Positions 36,978-49,127 of a stretch of DNA of 64,000 bases are shown piece after piece (the first letter of the stretch is position 1; each line of letters opens with the position of its first letter). The stretch is from Rotaria sordida. Its lineage: Eukaryota > Rotifera > Eurotatoria > Philodinida > Philodinidae. Both the position numbers and the translations under genes were made by a program. The notes under the pieces are model-generated. The model was not told where the DNA came from, searched no databases, and saw only the letters and a list, made by a program, of their open reading frames with translations. Where the stretch lies: the NCBI GenBank assembly GCA_905250125.1, contig CAJNOL010000706.1, positions 1 to 64,000 of the forward strand. Direction: 5' to 3'.

Positions 36978-39900
36978 CTATAGAACACGTGGTCTTGTAT
37001 ATATGGCTGTTGTATATTTAAAAAATCCCATTTCATTGAGAATAATTTTAAGTAAAAATAAATGAAAAATAAGAATTAAGAATGCTAATGCTATCCAAAA
37101 AATAATCGGTAAACCACCAAGTTTATGACCATGCCGATGTAAAGCAAGAATATCATGTGCATGAGGAGGAGCTAAATAAAAAAACAGAGAAATAAATCAA
37201 ACGAAAAACAAAGAGAATTATAAGTTTTTCGACTATAGAAGAGAATTTTTAAATTCACATACCTATTTCAACTTGTTTTACATGTAATGTATCTTTTAAT
37301 TGTGTCATATATTCAAAATCTTCAGTAATATAAAGTATTGCAGTTGATGGACTAGTTATTTTAACAGGAAATCGTACAGGTTTTGTACTATATAGAATAA
37401 ATAAATAAATATTTGAATTAGTTATATTAAAAATTATTATCTTTCTTTTGTTTTTTAAACAAACCTAAGTTTTGTTGGTGTATCTAAACAAGCAGCATCA
37501 CATGCATATGCATGACCATTTTCATTATCAATTGATACATCAATAACAGCACGATTATCATGTCCAACTGTAATACTTATATTTAATAAATATTGTTTAC
37601 CAAAATGAATTGAACGAAAAAACATATCACGATGAAGTTCTTTAGGATCTAAATGCATTTCAAGATGATGATTATAAAAACGTATACTACCAATTGAAAG
37701 TAACATAGATTGAAGAATACCATTGACACCTATTATATACAAAAAAAAGAAAAAAGAAAAAAGAATTATTTTTAAATAAAAATTTAATAAGAACATACCA
37801 CTACGCATTAATGTTAAACAACCTTTTTTTAATAATGTTGAACGCCAAAGATTCGATAATTGAGAAACAGCTAAATCATCACCTGGTGATTTCCATAATC
37901 GATTGCCAATTCTATAAAAACGAAATAATATCTTGAAATTTTCTTTTATCTTCATGAGAATGTTTAGATGATTCAATGGAAATGTATAACTTAAAACTTG
38001 ATGACATTCGATTATCAAAACAAAAACAGATATCTCATAAAAAATAAATAATCATTTCTATGATTATTCAAACAATACTTTTTCGCACGAGGTATTTACA
38101 GTTCACAGTACTGAATTTCTTTCCAGTCGATCTTATCAGAAATCGTAGATGTGGTTTTCGGTATGACATAGAAGATGCTTTGGTACATATAAATCATAAC
38201 ACTAATAAAGTTTTATGGATTTCTGAAAGGCCAACCATACATCATTTTAAAAATTTAACTAAAAACCAAGACATAGTTATAACTGAATGAAATTGATTTC
38301 AGTCAAACAATAGACAGGTGTAGCAGCATAGAATCGCTGTAGCTAGTGGCAAACTACCATAATCTATACTGTACAGGTGTCGTTATATGTATTCTAATCT
38401 CAACGATTTCTAGTTCGTCGCCTGTCATTGATCACTACTAATATCAGAGCTCTACGCGATGCGGGACAAGTCCTGTCTCGGGACGAAATTTTCGGAGACA
38501 TAGCGGGACGAATCAATTTTTTTTGATCCCGTGGAGCTCTTTTAATAGAGGTTTAATAACTGTACTCGGAAAAGTGTTGTCCGCTAATTCAGATTACTCT
38601 GTGATGACCCAAGTATGAGTGAAAACTAGGAAAAAACTATCGAATTGGACCTGCCAAGAGTCACGACAAGACAGCTTTTGGCAAATCAGAATATCTTGGA
38701 AACAAATTGACCAGTAATATGAAAGAGAAAAGTCGCGGGAGGGACCGAGACGACATTTTCACTGTTCCGCGGAGCTCTGACTGATACCTATCACTTGAAA
38801 CTTGCTAGATTTTTGGTGTTCTAGATATAATATTTTTACTTGCTTTTTCTAGTCGCTAATATTACATCAGAAAAATATATTCGGGTAATTAACTAGTGTT
38901 TCAAAAATAGAAAACTGTTTATTGTTATTATTGACAACACATGAACAATCATTTAAAAATAAAATAAAAGAAAACAGTGATTGATTCGAGTGAATATGAT
39001 TTCGAAGATGAATAATCTCTAGAGTTGTAGGAATCTAGTAATTCTTCTGAATAGACTGAAAAATAATCATACTGATTCTAATTTGACATATCTTGATTTT
39101 TTTTTATTATCAATTACCACGGCACCAATTCAAGTAGAACAAACTAAAACAACCCAACGTCACCTTCCATAGATTCCAACAAAAAAAAAAAAGAATAGAT
39201 CATCACGAAGGAAAGTATCATTTAATATATCAAATAATAAGGAACCACATCTTCCATTTGTTAGTAATCAAGGACGATGTGCTGTTTGTAAAAAGGCAGA
39301 GTCATAGTACTTAAAGGGTTAAAAGAAAAACAAAATTAGCAGAAGGATATAAGCGCTACTTCATTCATCTATTGTATTTGTAATCAATAACAGTTTTATT
39401 GGTTGTTAATGGAAAACAAATGTCGTGGATCCAAAAATTTTATTATGCTTGATTATCATTTGCGAAAAAAAAATCATGTTTTTTTTTTTTATTTGGAAAG
39501 TTTGTTAATTTAAATAAAATTCGTTGAAAAGTTAACTTACAATGTTGAATGACTTTCATAACATCGATCAATTTGAAAAAGACTTTGAATAAGTTCTTTT
39601 TTTTTCGTTTCATTTAAGTTTTTTAATTCATAAAGTGGTGAAGGTGTTGAACATAAAACATAATAAATTGTTCGATTTATAATATCACCATTCATAACGG
39701 TTGGTGCTAATGAACGACTTATTGAAAAACCACTTTGCCATATCGATGACCATGTATCAATATGTTCTTTTAATAATTTTTTAAATGATATTGATAAAGC
39801 TTCAATTAGATCATCTTTTGCTTGTTTTTGTAATGTATTTTGTAATTGTTTAGAATATGTTTCATTAACTAATAAATCAACATGAATAAATGGTGAATAT

Positions 39901-42236
39901 TTAATTACAGTTAAAATTGTTCGTTTATTTTGACTGAAAAACAAAACATAACATAGATAGAAGAGTGAAAAGAAAATGAAAGATAAGATTTAATTAAATT
40001 CAAAAGTACCTATCAGGTTTAATATGAGCACTTGAAATAATTTTATTATTTATGATAACAAAAATAGTTGAATTATGTTGTCGAGTTGTTATTTGATATG
40101 TTGTTATGAAATATGTATCTTTAAAAGAATCAATTTGAAATTCTTGTGTATCAAGTTGTTTTATATCATTTCCTGATATTTGTGTTTTTTGTTGAAAATC
40201 AAGATCTAATGTTTGATCACTTGGATTAATAATATCAATTTCTTGAATAATTAATGATGGACGATATCGATGTACATATAACATATGTGTTACATAAGCT
40301 GAACGTTCTTCACTTATTTTAAAACATTGTAAACGTTTAACAAGACCTTGATTCATTTGAATAATTGTTGAACTTGAATCTTGCCATATTTTAGATGAAA
40401 TTTGAATAATAGGAGAATAACCACTAGATATAAAAGGAGTACTAGGATCAGATATTAATTGAATACGAGATCGTGTTGATAGAGATAAACCAATATAACC
40501 ATTGCCTAAAATAAAATATATTATTTTGTTGTGTTCATTAAAAGAAGCTATCAAAGGTAGTAACGAGTTTAAAAGATATGTTACAATATAGTCAGTATGC
40601 TATATGATAGCTGGTTCGAGACAAACAGCCGTTAATGGCTGGTAATACAGTACTTTGTGGATACGTGTCAGACTGTGTAGCTACTTAGCCATGGCGGCCG
40701 ACTTCAACAAACTGAGAATAATTAATTGCATGTACATATTAGATCATGAAAAAGGAAATTCTCGACTTACGACTAAATTTTAATCAAAGAATACCTATGA
40801 TGTGAAAAGAGAAACTCGAATTTGTATTTAACTCTTTATCCCATATAGCAATTTCAGAAGAGCCATTGATATCTCCAATATATCGATAGTACGGACAGAT
40901 TGATCAGTCACATTCTTGTTTAGTCACTCTAGTGATCATTAGACGGAGAATGACTTGACAAGATTTCCGAGGCTTTCTTCAAATGAAACTCTATCGATGG
41001 AAGAATTTACTAAGAATCATGATTTATCCAACAGAGAAGACGTTCCAAAGTTTGAAATCATACTAGTCACATGTTCTCGAATTTTCCTTGATCAGCAACT
41101 ATTTCGTTTATTTCGATTTCGATTGAACCGAGCCGCAAGTCAATGGAAATGGGAAGCATTATTCCAGACCAGAAAGTCCTCGGATTTTTTCGATGGCTTC
41201 CGGTCAACTTCCTGTTCTTCCAAGCGAGAAACATCCATAAATCGTTGAAAAAAATTCGGAAGCTTTTCTGTCGGATATGATGTTTTCTCGCGCATCTTTT
41301 CGGTCGATTCAAGTGGAATCCGATTGTTTTCGGAGGATGGAATCATCGACCTTAGATATTGTATGTCGATTCCCAGGAATGAGAATTCAAGAAAAGGCTC
41401 AATATTCTTCAGGATACATGCCACTCTCAAAGTAAAAAAACACCGTTCTAATATAAACAATTCTCTTTTAAGAGAACTGCCCATAGGCTCATTTATAACA
41501 TTTTTTAAATATATCGAGATGTTCATGCAGCTTTGCTTATCTTTTTCTATGAAACTTTTATGCGTTATGAGTTCCTAGGAATAATAGCGTAACTTAGCGA
41601 GGGTAATAGACTAAAGTTGATCGAGTTCGGATTCAAGGCCAAACCGATCGACGTTAGCCGAAAACTTCCTACTGTTAAAATCGTTGTTACGCTACCATCC
41701 ACGAACGTAATATCTCTAAAATGAACTTGGTGAAGTTCGTCGAATAAGTTTAAACAATATATAATTTTAATCATAAGACTAACCTATAAATGGTAAACTA
41801 ACGATTTCTCCATACAGAATTGGTTCATGATTAATAATAGCATTCATATCTGCTACATCACTAGAAAATTGTTCTAATCTTGTTTGTAGGCATTGATTAT
41901 AGTGAACTAATAAATCAATAAAAAATAATAATAATGATGATTACTAAACAAATTTTATCATTAAAATATTTACCGGTCTTATAGGTTACTCGAGGAGGCA
42001 TCCATTTCGATAGAAGATAAAGAACCGTAGTTACAAGAATACATAGAAAAAATATTCGTTGAGATCTTAATAAAAAAAAAATTAAGAAATAAAAACCAAT
42101 AAATAAACAAAATTTCTTTCAATAATAAAAGAATTTTCATTTCATCGACTAACTTATATACTCCAAATCGATCTTTTACTTGTTGTATAATCAATCGTAT
42201 ATTTAATATTATCAAATCTGCCATTGAATGTGCCAT
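36978..42236 (-). CDS. KIAA2013: KIAA2013 / DUF2152 family membrane protein
   Basis: Nine minus-strand exons, 42236-42154, 42065-41974, 41906-41784, 40505-40010, 39933-39541, 37911-37799, 37729-37465, 37387-37263 and 37171-36978, give 627 residues, close to the roughly 630 of human KIAA2013. An N-terminal hydrophobic anchor (about 32-47) is followed by a large lumenal domain ([45 protein letters not shown]). A C-terminal membrane segment ([19 protein letters not shown], about 585-609) matches the human C-terminus closely. The fold resembles six-hairpin glycosidases but the function is unknown. Introns 3 (1.28 kb) and 5 (1.63 kb) are swollen by repeats; the others are short. A possible upstream exon lies at about 42340-42405 (DIFKNFDRHYGIIYRR). 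Confidence 0.85.
38445..38779. mobile_element. Short hAT-like MITE in intron
   Basis: The ends CAGAGCTC (38445) and GAGCTCTG (38779) are inverted repeats continuing imperfectly into CGCG-containing sequence. The flanking 8-mers ACTAATAT and ACTGATAC match at 6 of 8 positions, a decayed hAT-type target duplication. GC-rich words (GCGGGAC) occur near both ends, as in the larger hAT element at 28.7 kb. It is 335 bases, non-coding, and lies in intron 5 of the KIAA2013-like gene. Confidence 0.68.
39080..39330 (+). mobile_element. Possible transposase-derived scrap in intron
   Basis: A short plus-strand reading gives [20 protein letters not shown] before a stop. It resembles the Cys-rich C-terminal tail of piggyBac-type transposases (RCxVCxK). 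No second Cys pair, ends or target site can be shown. It lies in intron 5 of the KIAA2013-like gene. Very tentative. Confidence 0.22.
40587..40672. repeat. Dispersed repeat R1, copy 1
   Basis: A segment starting ATAGTCAGTATGCTAT and ending near ACTTTGTGGATACGTGTCA matches the segment at 60211-60284 in the same orientation over about 80 bases, with small gaps. It lies in intron 3 of the KIAA2013-like gene. Confidence 0.6.
41000..41775. repeat. Unclassified insertion-like sequence in intron
   Basis: This part of KIAA2013-like intron 3 has higher GC than the surrounding exons and several overlapping chance frames on both strands. Near 41583 and 41687 are opposed copies of GTAGCGTAAC-like sequence, hinting at a short inverted repeat. 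No transposase or clear ends are seen. Confidence 0.35.
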
Positions 42237-42824
42237 CAAAACACATGTTTTTCTTTTATAACAAAAAAAAAATCAAAACCTATAAAAATCAATACTAATC
42301 AGCATAGATCAATAAATATGTTTCGACTTACCTACCTGACTTTTAAACGACGATATATAATACCATAATGACGATCAAAATTTTTAAATATATCCTAAAC
42401 CATTGACAAAAAAAATAAAGAAATTATTGTACCTAATTGTAACATACTTTTATATCGATACTCATGATAAATCAAATAAACAGATGAAAAATCGAATATT
42501 TTTTTAATTGGTTATAAATTTGAACCAGTATCGACAATAAATTAGTGACATCTTAAAAGTTAGGCTTTTTTTTAAAATACGTTTCTTTTTTAATACTTTA
42601 AATAATTTAATTTAATTTAATTTTTCTAATAGAGAAAATAAAAATTCATGTTTTAAGAAAAAAAAAAAGATCGTGAAGTCTTAAATAAACCTTAACATAA
42701 CCATTCAAAAGATAGTCATTGTTATTTGAATCTTGATTGTATTTATTTTCATTTACCTTGATCTTTATCTATGTTAAATTCTTCTTATTATTTTTATTGT
42801 AGAAATTCCAAGAGAAACAAAACA
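42237..42824. other. Bidirectional intergenic region
   Basis: About 590 bases lie between the divergent KIAA2013-like (minus) and CLINT1-like (plus) genes, the likely shared promoter region. An acceptor-like TTGTAG at 42797-42802 just before the CLINT1 start suggests a 5' UTR intron or trans-splice acceptor. Confidence 0.5.
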
Positions 42825-45800
42825 ATGGATTTAAATAAAATTAATCTAAGTAGTTATTTACCAACAATGCCATATGTAGTTCGAGAATTATTTGATAAAG
42901 CAACAAATATTGTTATGAATTATACAGAAACTGAAACTAAAGTTGTTGAAGCAACTAATGATGAATCTTGGGGACCAGCAGGAAAATTATTACAAGATCT
43001 TTCTCAATTATCATATTCACATGAACATTATAATGAAGTAATATTAATATTTCAAAAGATTTTATTATATTTTATTTATTTTAGTTAATGGGTATGCTTT
43101 GGAAACGATGTTTTACTCAAGATAAAAAATATTGGAGACGAACATATAAAGTATGTTTTATTAGAGTATACAAAATAAATCAGTTCGATAATGATTTAAA
43201 TTGAAATGTTGAAAAAAAAAGAACAACTAGCGATGCTATCATCAGTTACGCTCTGAAGTTTTTTTAATGTTGATAATATGAATGCGGTCAGCCAGCCAGA
43301 AGCCCCAATTTTTATTTCCTTATGTAGCTTCAGTCAGATATCAGAAAAATGTGATTTTTTTTTACTGGCTATAGTACGTATATAATACTAATGACCTCTT
43401 ATTGTTTGAGCTCTATATGAATCAGAGTTGCCAAATATATTCTTATCATCATTTCGTTAAAAATAGTTTGATACAGGATATTTTGGTGAACAGTACGTAG
43501 GCATTCTAAGAAAAAAATCTAATTGGGGAAGTGGGTGGAGTGAATTAGTAGCTGAAGACAAACACTTTAATTGTAATATTAATAGTGCAAGAGCGGCTCT
43601 TGAAAATATTAATCAACGACTCAAAATCTATGCTATTTTTGCCAGTATTTACACATTAGGTATCATAGATGTCCATCGCAGCGAACTATATAGAAAGTTG
43701 CCGCTGCCACAATAGTTTTCTAAAAAGAGCCTGTCGCCGCAGTGATTTTCAAAAAAGAATGCTAGCATCACAGTAGCAGCGGTGCCACCATGGACATCAC
43801 TGGTAGGTATTGATGATTTTCATAAGATTAAAAAAAATCGCGCAAGTTGTTTCTGTTCTATGTAATATGAACTTGAATAAATATGTCATTCGTAAATACA
43901 TAACATAATAAGTTGTACTTTCTGATTAACGACTTGATAATAAAACTCTATTACTGATAATTTCTTAGTAAGGATTGGTGTATGTTCACATATTAGATAC
44001 AGAGTACCTTTAATGAAGTGATGATAGGGAAAGATTTGGCAACTCTCGTTCATAGTAGCAAAATAAAAATTAGGGCTTCAGGCCGGTTGATGACACCGAT
44101 ATATTAAGCTTTTCGATCTGTAAATCAACATCAACTATCTGTTGATTTTACGGATTTAATAGTGACAATGGACTGCCGATCAAGATAAGCAATAGTAAAT
44201 TCGTCTGAATATTGTAAAAAATATCAGCGGCTCTTTACATGTTTTTACATAAGTGAGCAATATGCCATCAATTCTTCTCTAATTAGTCTATCGCCGTCTG
44301 CAGAAAAAAATGTTCTCTTATAACAAACAGAATACAATAATGAAATTGCCCTAAAAATTTAATATCTCAAGAAAGAAGAACAAAATGTTTTCATTTGAAT
44401 TTTCTGTACATACTGTTCGTTTAACCGAAAATTTACAGAAAAGACATCAGCAGGTCTATCAGTGTTTTGTCCAGGGTTAGGACCGAGGATGTGTCGCGCT
44501 TTCCTATCGAACTATACTTTGATACTTTTAATGAAGTTTTCTAATTAGAATTTGATAGTCGCTCCGAGGATACGTTCTTCCAGCTCTTTGCACTCCGTCA
44601 TTAGCGCTTTTTACACATCTCTCAGGCGATTAAAGCTCTGCCTCTCGGAGTTTGTTGTTATTTACAGACAAATGATGAGCGCAAAGTTAAGTCTAGTGTT
44701 TTATTCAGTGTGGGGATGGCGCCACATCGAAGATCGGATCGACCCTTCCGGACTTTTAAATCGCCTCTCTGGAATAATAAATCTATATAAAACATTATCT
44801 TTTCATACAGGAAAGCTAAGATTTAATTATTTTTATTTTTAGTCACTTCTTGTATTAACATATTTAATAAAAAATGGTAGTGAAAAAGTGGTTAAATCAG
44901 CACATGAACATCTTTTTGATCTTAGAAGTTTAGAAAATTTTTCTTATCATGATGAACATGGCAAAGATCAAGGAGTTAATAGTAAAATAAATTATAATTT
45001 ATTTTTATATAATTTGATTTATTTGTTTTTTTTTATTATTTGTCTAGTACGTCATAAAGTAAAAGAATTAATTGAATTTATTCAAGATGAAGATCGAATT
45101 CGAGATGAACGTAAAAAAGCTCGAGCTAATCGAGATAAATATATTGGTATGAGTAATGAATCATCATCATATCGTTATAGTAAGAAACTCTTTTTGCTTT
45201 TTTATTTCTTATTTTTAAAATCTTTTACTAATGTTTAGATAATTCAGATGATCGATGGAATAATAATGATGATGAAATAAAAACAAAAGATTTCATATCT
45301 GAAGATAATTCATTCGATAAAAGGTAAATTTGCAATGATGATTTTTTTCATGCGCGTCATCTGAATGTTAATATGATGATTGCATTTTCTCATCCATTCA
45401 TTATAATCTGAGCAAATTTTAACAAAATATTGTTTTTTTTTTTTAGTAAAGACAATAATCAAAATTTTAAATCAACAGGAAAAAAAGATCAAAATAAAAT
45501 ACAGGTAAATTGAAAATAATAAAAAAAAAGCTTCTTCCCTTATGGCAAATCTTGAAAACATTAGAAATGATAAAATGTTTGTAGTGTTATTAATTTTGCC
45601 AAAAGTAAATTCCTTTTTTTTGATCTTCAACCCTACACAAGTGAAACTGAAATTCACTTGACGTTTCTTTATTTGATCATACAAACTTTTTATTTTTAGG
45701 ATAATAATACAAATTCATCAAAACAAAATCCAGTAAGTTATTTTTCTCTTTTTTTTTAATTCTTTTATTATGATAGAGATTAAAGTAATAATCCTATTGA

Positions 45801-48179
45801 ATACATGATTGTAAACTTTAATCAAACTATCAAAAAGAAAATTCTTTATCAGATGTAGACAGCAATTTAACATTAACAAAATTGTTAAAATCGTTTGCAC
45901 AAGCTGATACAACTTTTTAGAACTCACTGCCGTAACTAGGGCAAAAAAACCCAGTTAGAGCAATTCTTGCGGATAGAGTCCAATCGAAATTCGATAATCG
46001 GCCCGAAGATATGAGATTCTTTTTGCCAATTTTTTGCATTTGGTGATTAGCACACTCGGGCCCGACGAGCTCTATCTACGAGATTAAAATGTGAAACATC
46101 CAGAAATGCAGCCTTTGATTATATATTAACATCTGTCATGATCTATAAGGATAAGGGGAAGTTCAAATGTTTGCTCCTATAGGTTAACATTAATCTTAAA
46201 CCGTTTTTCACAAAGAGATTGTAGAGTGGGCTGAGTCCATGGCTACATCTATAGAAGGAGAGAAGATGTCTGATAGTGCTTTTAGAAGACATACCAGCCC
46301 TTTTCTTAAGTGAAACTCAAACTTTTTTAGGGAGCTAAGAACGGACTGACAAAGAGAGTTTCATAACTGATCAATCGTTGTTGAATCGGAACTATTCAAA
46401 TCTTGTAGATGATAATAAGCTATGAATATCCTGAAAAGAGTCCCGGTTCTTAGCTTATTATTACTGAGATACTGCATTTTTAAGTCAATGTCGTCATCCT
46501 CATCAGGAAGACTGGTTTTCGACTTGAAACTCTTCTTCGCAAGAATAATTTATTGTGAAAAGTTTAGGTTTTTTGATTTTTTCCTACCTTAAAATAAAAA
46601 ACATCGAATCTGGCGATGTATATAAGTGATGTGAACAATATGTTTTTACCATCGTCATATCTTCGAAAAGGAACAATGAAAAGATCTGACACTTTCACTG
46701 TAAACTATTCTTGTTAAAATCAGTCTCTGTGCAAAGATTCATGTCGAAATTTGAAAATCAATTTTCTTGATGAGAAGCATAGCATTAAATTTTAAAAAAT
46801 GTAGTATCTACTCAGGAATAAGCTGGGCACCCGATTCAAATGTGATTCATCAGTCAGGGAACTTCCCTTGTGAGCTTTCATCTGATTATACCATTAGATT
46901 CTATAACACACTAAAAACAATCTTTTTGATTAAATTTAGTCTTCCATCAATAATGAAAAACCATCGTCAACAATTGAAGAACCAATTGTTAATTTATTAG
47001 ATAATGATATCGATTTTACACCTTATGTTCAAGCTTCACAAAATGTTGAATTTGGTCAATTTCAAGAAGCAATATCTCCAACATCTCCGTATGTCTTTTT
47101 ATTTTTAATTCTTATTCAAAATAAAAAATAAAAATCATATAATTATTTAGAGTTCAACCAACACATTGGCCAACATCAACACAATCTTCATCATCAATAA
47201 TATTTGATCCATTTGCATCACTTGAAATATCAACTAATCCTGTTCAACCAAATCTATTTTCAAATAATCAACAACAATCATCTACAAATTCATCAATGGT
47301 TCAACAACAACAACAACAATCAAATATAAATTTATTGAATGTAAGTCTAATAAATAATTAATTTTAATAAGAAATAAAACAAAGAATTCAAGAGAAAATA
47401 AAAATCTTTATAGATTACAATTCCTCAACAACAACCGTCTACCATCGCAGAGAAACAGGTATACTTTTCTTCATATTTATGTTATTCTAATTTCTTATTT
47501 GGTAATCAAATCCTACTGAATTCTAATATAAATCCTACAATGAATTATCGCTTTTGTCTTCTTGCTTTTTAACTCATGATAAAGTCATATTGCTTGATTG
47601 ATTATGCATCACATTGTATAAAGAAAGATACTAGCACTTGTTTTTTTTGTTTTGAGTCCGATAAATTTTCGCATAACTTCAATTGGCCCATACTTCAGTT
47701 TTGTGAATAGAATAGTATTAAAATATGCGCGTACACGAAAAAAAAAATTCATTTATTTGTTAATAAGAACAAATGAAATTCGATGATTTACATTATTGTT
47801 TTGCATTCGATCGGATAGGGTTGACTTCTATTACATTTGGACAGATTATAACCTTGAGACTAGGCTTCTATACTATGAGGATGAATTAGAAAAATAAAAT
47901 TCATGTTTAGATGTACGATTGAATTTTTTGACGACAACTAAAATATATCTGATTATTAATTTAATTTAATTCTATTTTGATAATTTTCATTTTTAGAATA
48001 TTTGGTCATCGGCAGCTGGAAAATTAGATATATCATTAAATAATTTAGTTCCACATACACGTGGTAATTCACAGAAAACATCATTAACATTAAATCAATT
48101 AACTAGTCCAACTACACCTGATGTTTCATTATTAAATACTAATACTCAATCAATATTTTCTACTTTAAACAAAAAATAA
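42825..48179 (+). CDS. CLINT1: EpsinR/CLINT1-like ENTH-domain protein
   Basis: Eleven exons, 42825-43037, 43085-43150, 44843-44981, 45048-45179, 45239-45323, 45447-45504, 45700-45732, 46940-47088, 47151-47340, 47414-47458 and 47997-48179, give 430 residues. The ENTH domain covers about residues 15-160: VRELFDKATNIVMNYTE, EATNDESWGPAGKLL, LTYLIKNGSEKVVKSA, then FDLRSLENFSYHDEHGKDQG and IRHKVKELIEF. These match human CLINT1 closely. The remainder is disordered, Ser/Asn/Gln-rich, with FDPF and LLDND motifs that may bind adaptor ear domains or clathrin, and a WSS-plus-LDISLNNL tail as in CLINT1. The role is clathrin-coated vesicle formation at the trans-Golgi and endosomes, through phosphoinositide binding. 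Introns 2 (1.7 kb) and 7 (1.2 kb) contain repeats. Confidence 0.88.
43283..44096. mobile_element. Inverted-repeat DNA element in CLINT1 intron 2
   Basis: Inverted ends share AGCCCnAATTTTTATTT near 43300-43316 (left) and 44066-44082 (right), plus GAGTTGCCAAAT near 43425 against its complement near 44035. The interior plus strand has an open frame of about 60 codons (about 43476-43668: GYFGEQYVGILRKK, then ALENINQRLKIYAIFASIY) that could be the tail of a transposase I do not recognise. It is itself interrupted by a small hAT-like element. The outer borders are approximate. Confidence 0.55.
43664..43802. mobile_element. 139-base hAT-like MITE nested in intron element
   Basis: The left end CATAGATGTCCAT and right end complement CAGTGATGTCCAT form inverted repeats. 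The flanking 8-mers TTAGGTAT (43656-43663) and GTAGGTAT (43803-43810) match at 7 of 8. This fits a short non-autonomous hAT element that landed inside the older inverted-repeat element and cut its open frame. Confidence 0.72.
44545..44660. repeat. Dispersed repeat R2, copy 1
   Basis: A segment beginning near GATAGTCGCTCCGAGGATA aligns, with gaps, to GATAATCGGCCCGAAGATA near 45982. Both run on through TTTGCA and ATTAGC words. The copies lie in introns 2 and 7 of the same gene. Confidence 0.5.
45925..46110. repeat. Dispersed repeat R2, copy 2
   Basis: The partner of the 44.55 kb segment, in CLINT1 intron 7. It begins near CACTGCCGTAACTAGGGC, a phrase resembling a transposon terminus, and ends near GATTAAAATGTGAAACAT, which also occurs at about 17222 in the left half. 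Confidence 0.45.
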
Positions 48180-48533
48180 CAAAATTTTAACATTTTTGCG
48201 TCCTTTTTAATAAATGATTCAGGAAATGAATAATTTGAATTAAGTTGAGAATATATGTTGTACAGAGCTTAGATATTTATTTTTTTTAGTAATTTATCTT
48301 GATTGATGTATTCTTATATTGATCTGCAATTTTTTTCGTATGTGCACAAAATCAAACAGTGCAAAAATTTTTTTTTTTTCATTTTCTCATTATATTCATT
48401 TATCTCATTATTTTGAATTTATTGTAATATTTATTTAATTGTTAAAATATAATTCTTTATTTTGTATTCAAATAAAGAAGAGAAAAAAAAATATATATGT
48501 ATATGAATGGAATAGAAAAATAAAATTAAAAAA
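48180..48533. other. Convergent 3' flanks
   Basis: AT-rich sequence between the ends of the CLINT1-like (plus) and TEX49-like (minus) genes. An AATAAA signal occurs at about 48471-48476, suitable for polyadenylation of the plus-strand gene. Confidence 0.55.
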
Positions 48534-49127
48534 TTAAAAAAGACGAAAATAACGATCGGTTAAAGTCATATCATCGACAAATCTAAAATTAAATTAATAA
48601 TAGAAGAAATTGAGATGAAACAAAAAAATTTTATACCTAGTCATTTCGGATTGAGCATGAACATGATGTTTTTCATAAGTCCATGGTTCATTGATTTTTA
48701 ACGGTTCATCTTTAGTCCACCAACCAACTGAAAAATAAATTTGTAAAATTACTTAAATTTTTTTAATTATTACTATCTTGAGCGGCTGTCAATGGTTGTC
48801 GTGTAATATGATTAGGAGTTTGATCACCACGTACATGCATTGTACGTAATGTATGATAATTTCTAAGAATCAAACAAAATTAACCTTTTTTGATTTATTA
48901 AAAAAAGACAATTACAAATTTGATATAGCTGGTGATGTCCATTCTCGTGATTGTATATTTCCATTCACTTCACGAGCTAATTGTTTTTCGGCTGGAGTTC
49001 TATCTTGACGTCCGGTTGGAACTTGTCGTAATTCAGTCGAACAAATATCTGTTTTGGTTGGTTCAAGACGTTTCATCGATTTAAATCGATTATCATGACC
49101 CATCAATGTCAAATTAAAAAATGACAT
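48534..49127 (-). CDS. TEX49: TEX49-like small ciliary/sperm protein
   Basis: Four minus-strand exons, 49127-48916, 48862-48774, 48727-48637 and 48582-48534, give 146 residues with consistent phases. The N-terminus MSFFNLTLMGHDNRF and C-terminus EMTRFVDDMTLTDRYFRLF correspond to MAFFNLYLLGYQNSF and AMTRFMDHSILNDRTFSLY, as I remember them, of vertebrate TEX49, a short testis-expressed protein. Both ends and the length match, so orthology is likely, though the comparison is from memory. Small proteins of this type are often tied to axonemal microtubules, and in an all-female bdelloid a role in cilia would make more sense than one in sperm; this is inference. The start at 49127 is chosen over an in-frame ATG nine codons upstream because TTTTTAG there looks like a splice acceptor. 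Confidence 0.62.

Noticed and set aside
41067-41526. Overlapping frames in KIAA2013-like intron 3
   Set aside because: No homology, overlap each other on both strands, and lie in an intron of a well-supported gene.
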